From: Zoopage sp. CT-All
Taxonomy: Eukaryota; Zoopagomycota; Zoopagomycetes; Zoopagales; Zoopagaceae
Assembly: GCA_004114245.1 (NCBI GenBank)
Contig: QZWS01000083.1
Location: 1-28,123, forward strand
Length of the DNA: 28,123 bases
Direction: 5' to 3'
The notes beneath the pieces were generated by a model that searched no databases, had not been told where the DNA came from, and worked only from the letters and a program-made list of their open reading frames with translations. Positions within the stretch are counted from its first letter, which is position 1. Every line of letters begins with the position of its first letter. Positions 17,049-26,497 of the stretch are shown piece after piece. The translations under genes and the position numbers were made by a program.

Positions 17049-19911
17049 CTACTGCAAGCCTATAGGCGTTTTTGCCATTTCAACCAGCAATGCAGACACG
17101 CGCTTGTACTCCTCCAACAGTCCCGGTATGTCCGCGACTCGTATCGTCTCGGGCGTAAGTGCAAGGTATCGCTCATCTGGAGCAGCGAATCGCAGCGGAT
17201 CGATGCTGGCGCTGGCACTGATGTTGTGAATCGATGAAGCTTTCTTGCCAAACATTCCGGGATAGTAAGCGCTGAAATCACGCATCTCTACTTCTCTTGG
17301 AGGCGCCACCTTGTCCTCGGATAATGGCTCTGGGAGCGACGTGGAGCTTGCAGCATGCGAACTAGAATTTGGCTTGCCGAGCATACGGCCAAATATGCTA
17401 CAGGAGTGTTGGTCTGGCGACTGGTGTGTAAGCAGCAAACTTACCCGACAACACCTGATACACCGCCAGCTACTGCTCCACCAACCTCTTTGCCGCCCCG
17501 GACACCGGCGCTCAGAAGCGCATGGGGTGTCGGCACGGTTGGTACTTGTGGCATATATCTCCCAAGCGAACGTTGCTGGGTTGACGGGCTAGCAGTGGCC
17601 GATGACTCTGTGAGGTTGGTGAGTCCGAGTTCCTGTAAATCGGCGGTCTCAAGAAACGCCACAACCGCGCTCTATTCGGACAAGTCACACGCAAGCGAAA
17701 TCGCCGGACAAGACGCACCATGTTAGTGAAGCAGTAGGAGTAATAGTCCTGTAGCCCGCTGTCTGCGCGGTATCTTTGGATGTATCGCATGTTGGAGACG
17801 AGTCTGGGTGGATTGGTTCGAATGACGACGTAGATGAGCAGTGGTAAGACGGTGTCTGCGCCAGAATTGAGCCGGCGCAGCGCACCAATCAGACTTTGTC
17901 GCTTGTCATGCTTGGACGCTGACCCGCGGCCGCTAACAGGCTTATCCAAAACTGTTTCTACATGGCTCTCCTGCAGCGAATCTAATGCCATATTGAGCAA
18001 GTGAGGACAGCTGAAAGTGGTGGCCGACTCACCTGTAATAAGCTTGTGGACAGCAGCGATAACATTTAGCTTCTCTTTGGGTGAATTATAGGCATCGAGC
18101 TTCAGTAGCTCTACCAAGCGACTCACTACAATGTACGCGCCAGCAATGCACCCACCTTTTCCAGCGGCAAGAACGAGCCTCTCGACAAAGGGTCGCTCTT
18201 CAGGCAGCACCGATAGCCCAAGGTGTTCGACATCAATACTCAGCGTGGCAAGAGCCGAGATCCGTATGTCCAGCGTACGATCCATGGATCGATCATCACA
18301 GCCTGCTGCCGGTGAAAATATACTAAAAGACCTTGTCACTATGCACCTTGAGACACTGCTTACATGGGGAAGAGGTGCTGGCAGAGATAGTTTTCGATCC
18401 ACTCGATCGTTTCCTCGAATCCCATGTCACTGGGCAGCCTGTCCATGGCATGCAGTTGCTCCTGTATGTGCAGCATAAACTGCTGAAATTCTTCAGCGCA
18501 GTCTTCTGCTGGTCGAATGGTGGATGGCACGCCACCAGGCGTGGACGCTGGTCCGCGAACACTCTTCTCAAACTCAGTGATGAATGAACGAAGGTATCGA
18601 ATCAGGTCTCGCCAGGCAGCATCCGCAGCAAGCTCAGAAGAGGCATGGTCAGACTTTTTTACCGCCGCGCGACCCATCTCGACGTCGATATCAGTCAGTT
18701 CTTTGTGATAAGGCACTTCGTCACTCGACGTGTCGCCGCTAGTACTGCCTGCCGCGCTCCCACGAACGGAATTCGAGCGCGACAAGGAGGCATTGGAGAG
18801 GTCGGCAGTGCGATTGCGCGCCGAGCCGCGGAGAACGGGTCTCGTCACAACATCGATTGTACTCGAATGCGGCCGGTTTGTCGACAATAACGGGCTTGCT
18901 CGACCAGTACCGGGGGCCGATCTGGTCGCCTGGCCGCCATCATTGCTCACGGCACGCCGATTTTTGAATACTTCCTCGATCATCAAGCTCCCTGGTCGCG
19001 GTTTTTGCGACCTCCCACGCGTTTGTACTGCTCCTTGCATTCCTGCTGTTGCGAGGTTTCCCGAAGACTCGGACACTGGGGACGATGAGACGAGCACCTG
19101 GAATTCTTCTTCCATCTGCCTCTGCTTTGCTAGCGCCAACGCAAGGCGCTCCTTCTCGGAAATTCTCGGCAGGGACGAGCTTCTCCGCGGTGGGTGGCCA
19201 CCCGCCGTGCTTCCTGAGGAATAGACGCTGCCGGCGCGCTCAGGTGGGTGCGGAGAGCGTCGCAGGAGACATAGTGTGACGGTTTGGTTGAAATCCTCAT
19301 CGGGGAAGCGGGTGCGAATGACGGGGACGACCATTTGAACGTTGCGCTTTGGTGGCAGCCCAGACTCTTGCACAGGATCATCAGTATTTGACGATAACGG
19401 CGCCGGCAAGAACGACACATAATCACTACCAGGCAGCGTCAGCAGTGCGGTAAGACCGGCGACCGCTTCCATACTTGATCATGGTGGCTTTAGCACCGCC
19501 CTCGCCGATCACGTCTACCGGCCCGTACACCGCCTCACCGAAAAACACACTTGCGGACTCTTTTGGCATTTGGCCGTAATACACATGCGTCTTCAAATCA
19601 ACGACGGTCTCGGCACTGGGCACGGGAATCACGGGGAGAAACAGCACGGCTTTATCCTCGCCCAGCCGCGCTACAATCCCCTCGTCCTCCTTCCGCTGCT
19701 CCAGCAGGCGTTTCCAGAGCGCCCATGCGACGGTATCGGGATTGCTGGATGCGTCGGATGCAGCATTGGAAGTAGATTTTGGGCGCGTGGAGGGACGCAG
19801 CAGCTGGTTCAGCTTGTGATGCGACATGAGCGTTTTTGAACGCGCCGTTGCAGGCGTGGCAAGGCTGGCGGGATGGTCGTCGTCCGAGGAGACAGAGGAC
19901 GACGATGACAT
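17049..19911 (-). CDS. VPS9-domain Rab5-family guanine nucleotide exchange factor, five exons
   Basis: Known: VPS9 domains activate Rab5/Vps21 GTPases on early endosomes. Seen: exons 19475..19911, 18364..19425, 17719..18322, 17445..17671 and 17049..17397, with introns of 49, 41, 47 and 47 nt, all with TAG acceptors; 892 residues. The N-terminal about 400 residues are Ser/Pro/Arg-rich with no domain I recognise. The helical bundle begins near 400 (WRDLIRYLRSFITEFEKSV). Splicing joins CQHLFP to IIFSPAAG, and YYSYCFTNM to SAVVAFLETADL, both typical of VPS9 domains. The core has SPKEKLNVIAAVHKLI, then GADTVLPLLIYVVIRTNPP (catalytic Asp) and RLVSNMRYIQRY. A loop of about 50 residues between these two blocks is longer than in Rabex-5. 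The C-terminus ends in a short predicted coil. No UBA, CUE or ankyrin unit is visible, so the paralogue class is unclear. Confidence 0.87.
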
Positions 19912-20086
19912 GGTGGCGGGCTGTTGACGGGAAGCAATTTGGCAGGTGTCAGGCTCCGCTGCATGCCAATTCCAACAGTGTCATACCGCATCCCTCCAAT
20001 ATTGCGCGCTCGTCGAGATAATGGCAGGTTAAATTATGCATCAGTTCCTTTTGTGACCTGGGGCATCCGTGTCATGCAGACGATCA

Positions 20087-20990
20087 TTAGACATCATCGT
20101 CGCGCTCCTCGCTATCATTGCTGCGCTCCACATCCCAGAACACTTCCTCGCACACCCACTTCTCCCAAAACACCATCCACATCTGCGCGTCCAGTCCCAT
20201 AGGGATCAGCACCCATATCAGTGCTGATAAGCACAGCCATACCGCCGTGGTGATGAACACCGTGGTGGCCAGAGCAGGTTTTATTACGACAAAATACGCG
20301 ACACATCGCCGAGTGTACGGAGACGTGACAAGGTGGTAAAAGTAGGGAATGATGGTGCGGAGGGTTGGTGGAGGGTACACATCCGCGGGAAGCGAGATGG
20401 AAGGCAGTCCGGGATAGGCGACTCGGCGATGGACATCTAGTTGCGGCGGCAGGGGCCGAATCCATCTCGTCCACAGCAGAATCTCCACGCGGCCAAGGGC
20501 TCTAGGAAGGGGCTGATTCATTTTGATTCCAGGTGGTGCAGACAAACCTCCAGCTGTAGATCACCGGAAACGCAGCAACAGCACCGAGCGGCGTAAATAC
20601 AATAGTTAGCACCCCGACGACGATTATTGTACATAGGATCCAACTGAATGCAAACCAGGCGAAAGGGAACGAGACAAATACGTGGATTGCTGCGTAGGAC
20701 CAAGGGCGACGAGAGCGAATGATTGCAAAGTAGCCATCGCCATCGTCTGCGTGTTGTACAGCGTGGCAAGGCAGCGCTGCCTCTGCAGGTATTCGCACGC
20801 TGACGCCAGAGTGATCGGTGAGGAGGGGCGTGGCTTCGTGTGGATGTGACGGTTCTGGTAGTGGTGTTGATACCGATGAGGCCAACAGGCTGGAATCCGC
20901 GGACGAGGCGTACGCTGGTGGATGGTCCTCAGTTACAGAGGACATGGTGTCGGACTCGATAATACTCTTGCGTTGCAGTTTCTGCGTCAT
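20087..20990 (-). CDS. Polytopic membrane protein, possibly sensor-domain-like, two exons
   Basis: Seen: exons 20548..20990 and 20087..20501, joined across a 46-nt GT-AG intron in phase 2, give 285 residues. ATG 20945 (270 residues) has a better context (cgacaccATG) and may be the real start. The N-terminal 100 residues are soluble, acidic and Ser/Pro-rich. Two adjacent hydrophobic segments follow in exon 1 (SFPFAWFAFSWILCTIIVVG and TIVFTPLGAVAAFPVIY). Exon 2 has an amphipathic RALGRVEILLWTRW segment, a Pro-rich loop and a second hydrophobic pair, then an acidic tail. The order of paired helices, RxxxRxE-type amphipathic segment and second pair recalls the 'putative sensor' membrane domain of bacterial kinases and some fungi, but this is a weak visual match. 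No enzymatic motif is seen. Confidence 0.72.
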
Positions 20991-21081
20991 TGGAGACGGC
21001 GGCGCCCAACAGCTGGCGAGATGGCCAATGCTTGGGAGGAATAGGCGAAGCGTTGCACGCACACAATTGTATTGTCAATCT

Positions 21082-21993
21082 CTACTGCTTACCGACAAGT
21101 GACCCGGTACTATCCAAGCGCTGTAACTCCTCTTCGATATCGTCCACAAGCTCAGATCCAGGCTGGAATATCCTTGAGGGTCTTCTTCTCACCAGCCAAT
21201 CTTCAGGCTTGCCAGTAGATTTATCGCGCTGGTCAGTAGGCTTATCATGAGGAAGCTTTTGGGGATCACGTTTGGAAGGAGGCTTGGCACCCATAACAAT
21301 GGGGAGTGGGTGTTTGGCTTTGGATGAAAGCGAAGACTGATTTCCACTTGACTGGTCGGATGACGTAGCCGAGCTGTCCTCTGACCGCAATCTTAGCGCT
21401 TTGAGATCATCATCGAGAATTTGCATCTGTTTTGGAACTTGAGGCGTATTGGATGCTGGTAAAGTTTTCGAAATGGCTAACTCATTGGCTAACACATTAG
21501 CAAACCCAGGGCCCGATAGACATTGAGCTTCTACGATGGTGACGCCAACATATCTGCACCTGGCCTCGTTGTCTATGTGGGAAAAAGTCTTGCCGTCGAC
21601 AGTCCTGAGAGTCGGGTGTTCCTCCGGACAGTTGCGTATTGTTTTCCACACATAAAGATGCTTCTTAACTTCCTTGCATTGAACGATGAGATGATTCGCG
21701 CATGCTCGGAACATTGCTTTGGCAATCTTGTGGCTGCAACGAGACTCGTCCGGACATGCACCGTCCTTGATACACTCTCGGTCAAGCTCATATAGCTTGT
21801 CATCCAGCAGGTGTTTATCTTTGGTCTCTGCCACAACTTTTATCCGTACATCTCTGTTAATCAAAAGGTTTGCCACGCGATAGGAATTGGTTTGGTCGGG
21901 CATTGAGGCAGTGACAGGAGGGACGGTGAAGGTGGCGATGGCGACGATCGCAACGACCAGCGCCGCAAAGTGGATTCGCTGATGATACAGCAT
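21082..21993 (-). CDS. Secreted eight-cysteine protein, function unknown
   Basis: Seen: a single exon of 303 residues. The start chosen is the ATG at 21993, directly before a signal peptide (about residues 1-30, hydrophobic ALVVAIVAIATFTVPPV). The frame is open upstream, but that part is not signal-like. The mature N-terminal half holds eight cysteines in the order C-x6-C-x5-C-x11-C-x7-C-x15-C-x23-C-x11-C. The C-terminal half is a charged Ser/Lys/Pro/Asp-rich tail without cysteines, probably disordered. I recognise no domain. A CACGTG element about 100 bp upstream of the start (22094-22099) is also found upstream of the two secreted PARG-like genes in this window. It is plausibly a lineage-specific surface or effector-like protein (inference). 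Confidence 0.75.
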   Translation of the reverse strand: MLYHQRIHFAALVVAIVAIATFTVPPVTASMPDQTNSYRVANLLINRDVRIKVVAETKDKHLLDDKLYELDRECIKDGACPDESRCSHKIAKAMFRACANHLIVQCKEVKKHLYVWKTIRNCPEEHPTLRTVDGKTFSHIDNEARCRYVGVTIVEAQCLSGPGFANVLANELAISKTLPASNTPQVPKQMQILDDDLKALRLRSEDSSATSSDQSSGNQSSLSSKAKHPLPIVMGAKPPSKRDPQKLPHDKPTDQRDKSTGKPEDWLVRRRPSRIFQPGSELVDDIEEELQRLDSTGSLVGKQ

Positions 21994-22093
21994 TGGTGTG
22001 AAGTGTATTTCTGAAGCTTGGGCACGCGGTGTATCGATGTCTGGATGACAGGCGCGAGAGAGGTGGTGCAAGAGAGGAGGCAAAACAAGACGC

Positions 22094-22099
22094 CACGTG
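22094..22099. promoter_or_regulatory. CACGTG (G-box/E-box) upstream of the secreted 8-Cys gene
   Basis: The context is gccacgtg, identical to the eight bases around CACGTG in both PARG-like gene promoters. It lies 101 bp upstream of the ATG at 21993 and is a candidate site for a bHLH factor. Confidence 0.4.
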
Positions 22100-22207
22100 T
22101 CTGCTGAACTGTGACCATGTGCTTGGACGGGGGCACAATCACACTTGGCCCTAATATGATGACCGCAGCATTCGGCAATGTGCTACAGTCTTGGAATATA
22201 CACTCTG

Positions 22208-24294
22208 TCAATATACCTCCTCGTCAGCCCTCTTTACGGGACGCTGAAGCTGCTTGAGCAAGTCGTCCACGCCAGCCCAGCGATTCTCCTCAGCCGCCAG
22301 CCGACGGTGACGCGCCGTCTGTGCGTGGAGATCGACGTCATCGAACCGAATCTTACAGTTTTCACAATACCCTGGTCGTTGTGGCACAGACGAGACCTCG
22401 ATATGCTTCGCGTTGTCCGCCCGTTCCACGCCAAGCCCGGACATTTCCGCCGTCTCGTGGACTGGCTGAATAGGAGCAGGACGCCCATTAATTAGTTTCG
22501 AGAGGCCATGCGTTCGTCTCTCAAGCAGCTCAAGGTCGCGTGTCGTCGGACGAGAGAGCACTCGTGACATGACGCTGCCCGTGATAGCAAGGCTGCGCGA
22601 GTTGGCGGGGAGAACGTTACTCGCCGTTGTAGCCGTCGACTCCCGCAGTCCTGATGCGATAGCAATATCGTCGACGCCGATGATCGCTTTATTCCTTTGT
22701 GCCGTGGGAGAAACGGCAACTGCTATGTCACGCTTCAGGGGCATATTTTCTTTGCCAAGTCGATCAGCTTTGGGAGTGGACTGGCCAGCCGTCTCAGTGC
22801 TCTCGCTTCGCTTGCGCTTAGACCTTCGCTGGGGGCGCTGGAACGGGCATCTGCCGCTATTAACGGCGTCCTGGAACGCCTGCGCTATTTCGGGATTTGC
22901 AAACTGCATGGCCGCAGCGGTGAGTGGTAGATATAGACGAGGCCATTCCAGGCTTTCGGGGCCCCAGTCTTGGATAATCGCTGGACGGTGCTTGCCGAGC
23001 GCGTCGACAACGATGATATAGTACCCACGCATAGCCTTCCAGTACACACGCGGTTCACGCTGGGTCCTGGCAGGCGTGGGAGTGTTGCGGGGGAGTACAA
23101 GATTCGTGGGTCGTGGAGTGGCCTTGTCGATGGCTCGCGAAAGCTGCTCGACGGTACCCAAATGCGGCATTCGCTCAGCAGCCTGTCGCAGATGGCGACG
23201 ACGAATCAATCGAGCAATCGCAACCGCCGGTAGCCTCCAGCTCTGGTCTTGATCGTTCCACGCATTGGCAAACCAGTCGCTTTTATATGCCGAGGTGGTG
23301 GTTGCCCCATGCGCGTAGAGCGCCGAAACCTCGCCGTTCTCGTCAGCAGTGTCAAGGAGGTGGAGTGTGGATCCACGACCACGTCGATCCCCTTCTATTG
23401 CATGAACTAGCTGGGTCTCCTCCTCGTCGTCCCGTGGTTGCAATAACCTGAGCACCTTGTTTAGCAGTTCTAGGAGCGTTGAACGTCAGCATGGCGGGCT
23501 CTGACAATAATCGAAAATGGTACTTGTCAAAGTCCAGATTTTCATGCTCCACTGCTGCGCTTGTTTCAACACCGGGTCCGGCACCTCTGCTGGATCATCG
23601 GGCATCCCAAGTCTCCGACGCTTCGATGCGGCCGTCGGCGATACTGGCTGGGGACAGGCTGCATTTGGCACGATCACATGTGTCACGTCGTTGGAGAAAA
23701 ACTGCAGCACGGTCTAGACCAATGTCACAATTAGCCATGATGCATGGGAGCCATGGAGGGTAAACACACCGCGCCGAGCTGGGCAACACGCCGCATGCTA
23801 TCGGCTAATTCGTGTTCGGCCTGGGGCACGCCTGCAGGATGAAAGTAGAAGCGGAATGTATGAAAAGCTTTGAGAAAGCTCCGCATCCACGCCTCGAGGG
23901 AGATTGTACGCTGCGATCGCAGCGGTTTCTCGATTGCCATCGATGCCTGATGGACGGCATGAAGCGGACGCTGCAATGGACGTCGAACGACAGCAGGCGA
24001 ATGTGCCGCAGGAATCACGGTGGAATTAACGCGTTTGACCGCCCGCTGCTGCTCCCTTGCCTGCTCTTTGATTTGTGCCGGCGTCACGGGAGTAAGTATT
24101 TCAAGCTCGGCGGCGTCACTTGGCGGCGAGTTCTCCAAACAGCGGGCAGTGTCGGCTGTGCCCTGCGGCCGCGAGTCAGCCGCCAGGCGCAGCGCCAGAC
24201 CTCCGCCCACGCCGTGGTGCTTTTGCAAGCGCGGGGGATCGACATCGCGGGCGGGCGAGGCAAGGCGGCGGGAAACGGCGGACGTGGTGGCCAT
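22208..24294 (-). CDS. DBF4: DBF4, regulatory subunit of the Cdc7 kinase, three exons
   Basis: Known: Dbf4 activates Cdc7 kinase (DDK), which phosphorylates MCM helicases at replication origins. Seen: exons 23770..24294, 23524..23713 and 22208..23469, with introns of 56 and 54 nt, give 658 residues. The three family regions appear in order. First is an N-terminal BRCT-like region, with FRFYF, then MRRVAQLGA joined by intron 1 to TVLQFFSNDVTHVIV, and QQWSMKIWTLTK joined by intron 2 to LLNKVLRLL. Second is motif M near 378-420, PRVYWKAMRGYYIIVVDALG and EWPRLYLP. Third is the C-terminal Dbf4 zinc finger PGYCENCKIRFDDVDLHAQT with Cys607, Cys610, His620 and His626. A basic RRSKRKRSE stretch in the middle suits a nuclear signal. 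The start is the ATG at 24294. Without splicing, three apparent separate proteins would be read. Confidence 0.92.
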
Positions 24295-24741
24295 GACGAG
24301 GCTGGCAGCCGTTTTCGGCAGACTTTACAGCATTGCACTGAGCCCTTGTTGGACGTGAATGTCTGCGATGTGCAGGTAGAGAGCCACATGGTTTATGAGC
24401 ACATTAGAGCATTGGCATAGGCGTCTAAATTGCCATCGCAAAGTGCATAAGCATACAGTGCACTGGGTCCAGCTATATTGCACAATACAGGCATACACTC
24501 TCCGGCTATAATCTGCATTGCTGTTGTAATATCCATAAGGGAGCTGAAGCAGTGGCTGGCCTAACTGCACTTATAGCTTCTGGGGTACTTTCCCTAGTTT
24601 GACCATCTGCATTTGCAATGGAGAGTGCTTAGATGTTCAATTGTCAGCAGCTGCCTTATGATGACAGACAAGATTTACATAACTGCTAGGTGTTTATTGG
24701 TCATAAACCCAACAGCATGCCTATTTTGGATCATGCTTCAA
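24295..24741. other. 447-bp spacer: DBF4 promoter and PARG-like gene 3' region
   Basis: No gene is seen. The segment from about 24671 is duplicated at 26418 as part of the tandem duplication, so it is the conserved 3' flank of the PARG-like gene. The remainder, moderately AT-rich, should contain the DBF4 promoter. Confidence 0.45.
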
Positions 24742-26166
24742 CTATGGCATCCACGTGATTCCCAATTTCTCAATACGCCTGACGAGTTCTTCTGTAGACA
24801 CAACAAGCTGATCTACGGGCCAAATTTTGGTATGAAATATAACAAGTGCCCTCTCCCACGCAGAGCGCTTGTTGCCTGCCCAAGCAACAAAATGCACACC
24901 AGCGGCACAGGCAGCGACCATTTGAATGAGAGCCATCATAAGCAAGTTGTTGCCAAACTGCCCGGTACCCCAGTTGCCCGAGTTCACGACAGGGATAGCT
25001 TTGCGAGTATCTCCACCCGGCCTGTCGTATGATTTAATCTGCGCCAGAATGAATCCAGAGAGCGCCATGTGGAGGGTAGCCTTTATCTGCAAAGTTGTGT
25101 ATGGCTTTCCTTTATCATTACCGTTACGCTTGAGAGAAAGCAGAGCGAGAACGTGAATACCGGTCCGAGGTGTCTGGAGAATTTGTGCGGCAGTATCAAT
25201 TGCCTGGGTTGAGGCACTGGGGAACTTTGAGCCGTAGATCTTAGACTTGAACGAGTCAAAGAACATGTACTGGATCATATTTGTGACGACAATGGGGCTC
25301 GGCATGCCATCCTCGCGTACCAAACTCTGACGGACCTTCCCAATAATCCCGTTTGCCCTACGAAAGTGCTCAGCAATGGCCGCCTCGGCGGGGATCTCCA
25401 AATTCTGAATCTCGTCCTGCACAAACCCGCTGTCATAGTGATCAAATACCTTTTGACAGGCAAAATTGACCCAAAAGTTAACTATATCGGGGCTCGGCTG
25501 GAAGCCTTTATAGGTCTCGTAGGTGTAATAGCCTTCCTCAATGCCAAATTCGCTGGGATGCCTGACGAGTTTCGGTGGCAGCTGGAACAAAGCCTGCGCT
25601 ATGTTGAGAATCGGGGTTTTAGATATGGCGAGAGCTATGCCTTTAATAGTGGTGCCAGATTGGGGTTGCGCTACGAGCTGCTTGTATTTTGCATATATGT
25701 GTTCTTTATTCGCGTCCCTGTAGTTTACTTCAATGCCATTGAATGGGTGCTGGAGAGAGAACGATACGTGAGATTGGGGAATAGGATTGAAATATTCTAG
25801 AATCCCAGAGTTTGTAACCTTAACGACGTTCTGGTGTGCGGCAATGAGTTTTTCAAGTTTGATTTTGGCACTAGGATCCTTGGTCTGTGGTTTGATAGGC
25901 ATCACAGGGACACCAGTAGGAGAATGCTTAGGTTTGTGCATGCTGCTACTGGCACTGGGATCCTTGGTTTGCGGTTTGACAGACACCGTAGGGGCAGCAG
26001 CATGCACAGGTTTAGATTTGGGCATGCTGCTGACGATCCAGCGCTTAAACTTGATCGCCCACTGCGGCATGGATGCATCAACAGTGGTGGAGTGTTGCGG
26101 GGCGCAGGCATGTGCGAGAAGGAGCGCGGCGGCGACGGCGTGGGTAGAGGCGAGTGAGAGTCTCAT
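24742..26166 (-). CDS. Secreted PARG-fold protein, copy 1
   Basis: Seen: single exon, 474 residues. Signal peptide about 1-20, then a low-complexity region at 48-100 containing two 28-residue repeats ending KPQTKDPSA. The C-terminal half resembles the PARG catalytic domain. FWVNFACQKVFDHYDSGFVQ, Asp251-Glu252 and IQNLEIPAEA (231-262) align with VDFA...QEEI...PE, and Glu252 sits at the catalytic Glu. VVTNMIQYMFF aligns with the ITGAEQYS block. GIHVLALLSLKRNG and LHMALSGFILAQ align with the AIDAL and AYCGF blocks. VNSGNWGTGQFGNN then MALIQMVAACAAG (394-422) matches ATGNWGCGAFGG...LIQ.LAAA. Known: PARG cleaves poly(ADP-ribose) inside cells. The expected Gly-Gly-Gly before the QEE motif is replaced by Asp-His-Tyr, so hydrolase activity is doubtful. 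Assignment is by eye. Confidence 0.82.
   Translation of the reverse strand: MRLSLASTHAVAAALLLAHACAPQHSTTVDASMPQWAIKFKRWIVSSMPKSKPVHAAAPTVSVKPQTKDPSASSSMHKPKHSPTGVPVMPIKPQTKDPSAKIKLEKLIAAHQNVVKVTNSGILEYFNPIPQSHVSFSLQHPFNGIEVNYRDANKEHIYAKYKQLVAQPQSGTTIKGIALAISKTPILNIAQALFQLPPKLVRHPSEFGIEEGYYTYETYKGFQPSPDIVNFWVNFACQKVFDHYDSGFVQDEIQNLEIPAEAAIAEHFRRANGIIGKVRQSLVREDGMPSPIVVTNMIQYMFFDSFKSKIYGSKFPSASTQAIDTAAQILQTPRTGIHVLALLSLKRNGNDKGKPYTTLQIKATLHMALSGFILAQIKSYDRPGGDTRKAIPVVNSGNWGTGQFGNNLLMMALIQMVAACAAGVHFVAWAGNKRSAWERALVIFHTKIWPVDQLVVSTEELVRRIEKLGITWMP
25867..26034 (-). repeat. 84-bp in-frame tandem duplication inside PARG-like copy 1
   Basis: Units 25867..25950 and 25951..26034 start with ggcact[a/g]ggatccttggt and end with gcatgctgctact or gcatgctgctgac. 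Each encodes 28 residues ending KPQTKDPSA. Copy 2 has only a shortened single unit here. Confidence 0.85.
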
Positions 26167-26497
26167 GATGGATCTAGCGGGTTGGTGGGTCGTTGGTCGT
26201 GGTCTGGAGAAGATGCCACGTGGTCTTAGCAGTGGATGCAGTGCATAGTTCAGCAGAGCATGTTGGAAACAGAAACATCAGCTTGCTTGCTGTGTAACGC
26301 TGTGCACTGGCCAGGGTTTTCTTTTGTCTGATAGCTCGTATTAATGCTAAGGCCCAATATAGGCATTGCATACTCTCTCTTTATCCAAACCTAATCATTG
26401 CCCTAGCAGCACCAACCAGATTGACATAGCTGCTATGTGTTTATTGGTCATAAACCCAACAGCATGCCTATTTTGGATCATGCTTCAGAAGTCATCA
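26167..26497. other. 331-bp spacer between the two PARG-like genes
   Basis: It contains the promoter of copy 1 (CACGTG at 26217-26222), a central unique part with no gene seen, and from 26418 the duplicated 3' flank of copy 2. Confidence 0.5.
26217..26222. promoter_or_regulatory. CACGTG element upstream of PARG-like copy 1
   Basis: It lies inside the conserved box gccacgtggtctta, 51 bp upstream of the start codon. The same 14-base box lies 46 bp upstream of copy 2. Confidence 0.5.

Larger units (their letters stand above)
24671..26248 (-). repeat. Tandem duplication, copy 1 (whole secreted PARG-like gene unit)
   Basis: Homologous to 26418..27868 at a start-to-start offset of 1747 bp. Homology includes about 70 bp of 3' flank, the full coding region, and about 80 bp upstream of the start with the gccacgtggtctta box. 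Copy 1 is longer in the coding region because of an internal 84-bp duplication and other small insertions. Confidence 0.88.

Noticed and set aside
25366-25800. Plus-strand open frame of 144 codons inside PARG-like copy 1, with a similar one at 27068..27505 in copy 2
   Set aside because: Both lie antisense to the conserved catalytic region; they look alike only because the gene itself is duplicated, and they lack a signal peptide or any domain.
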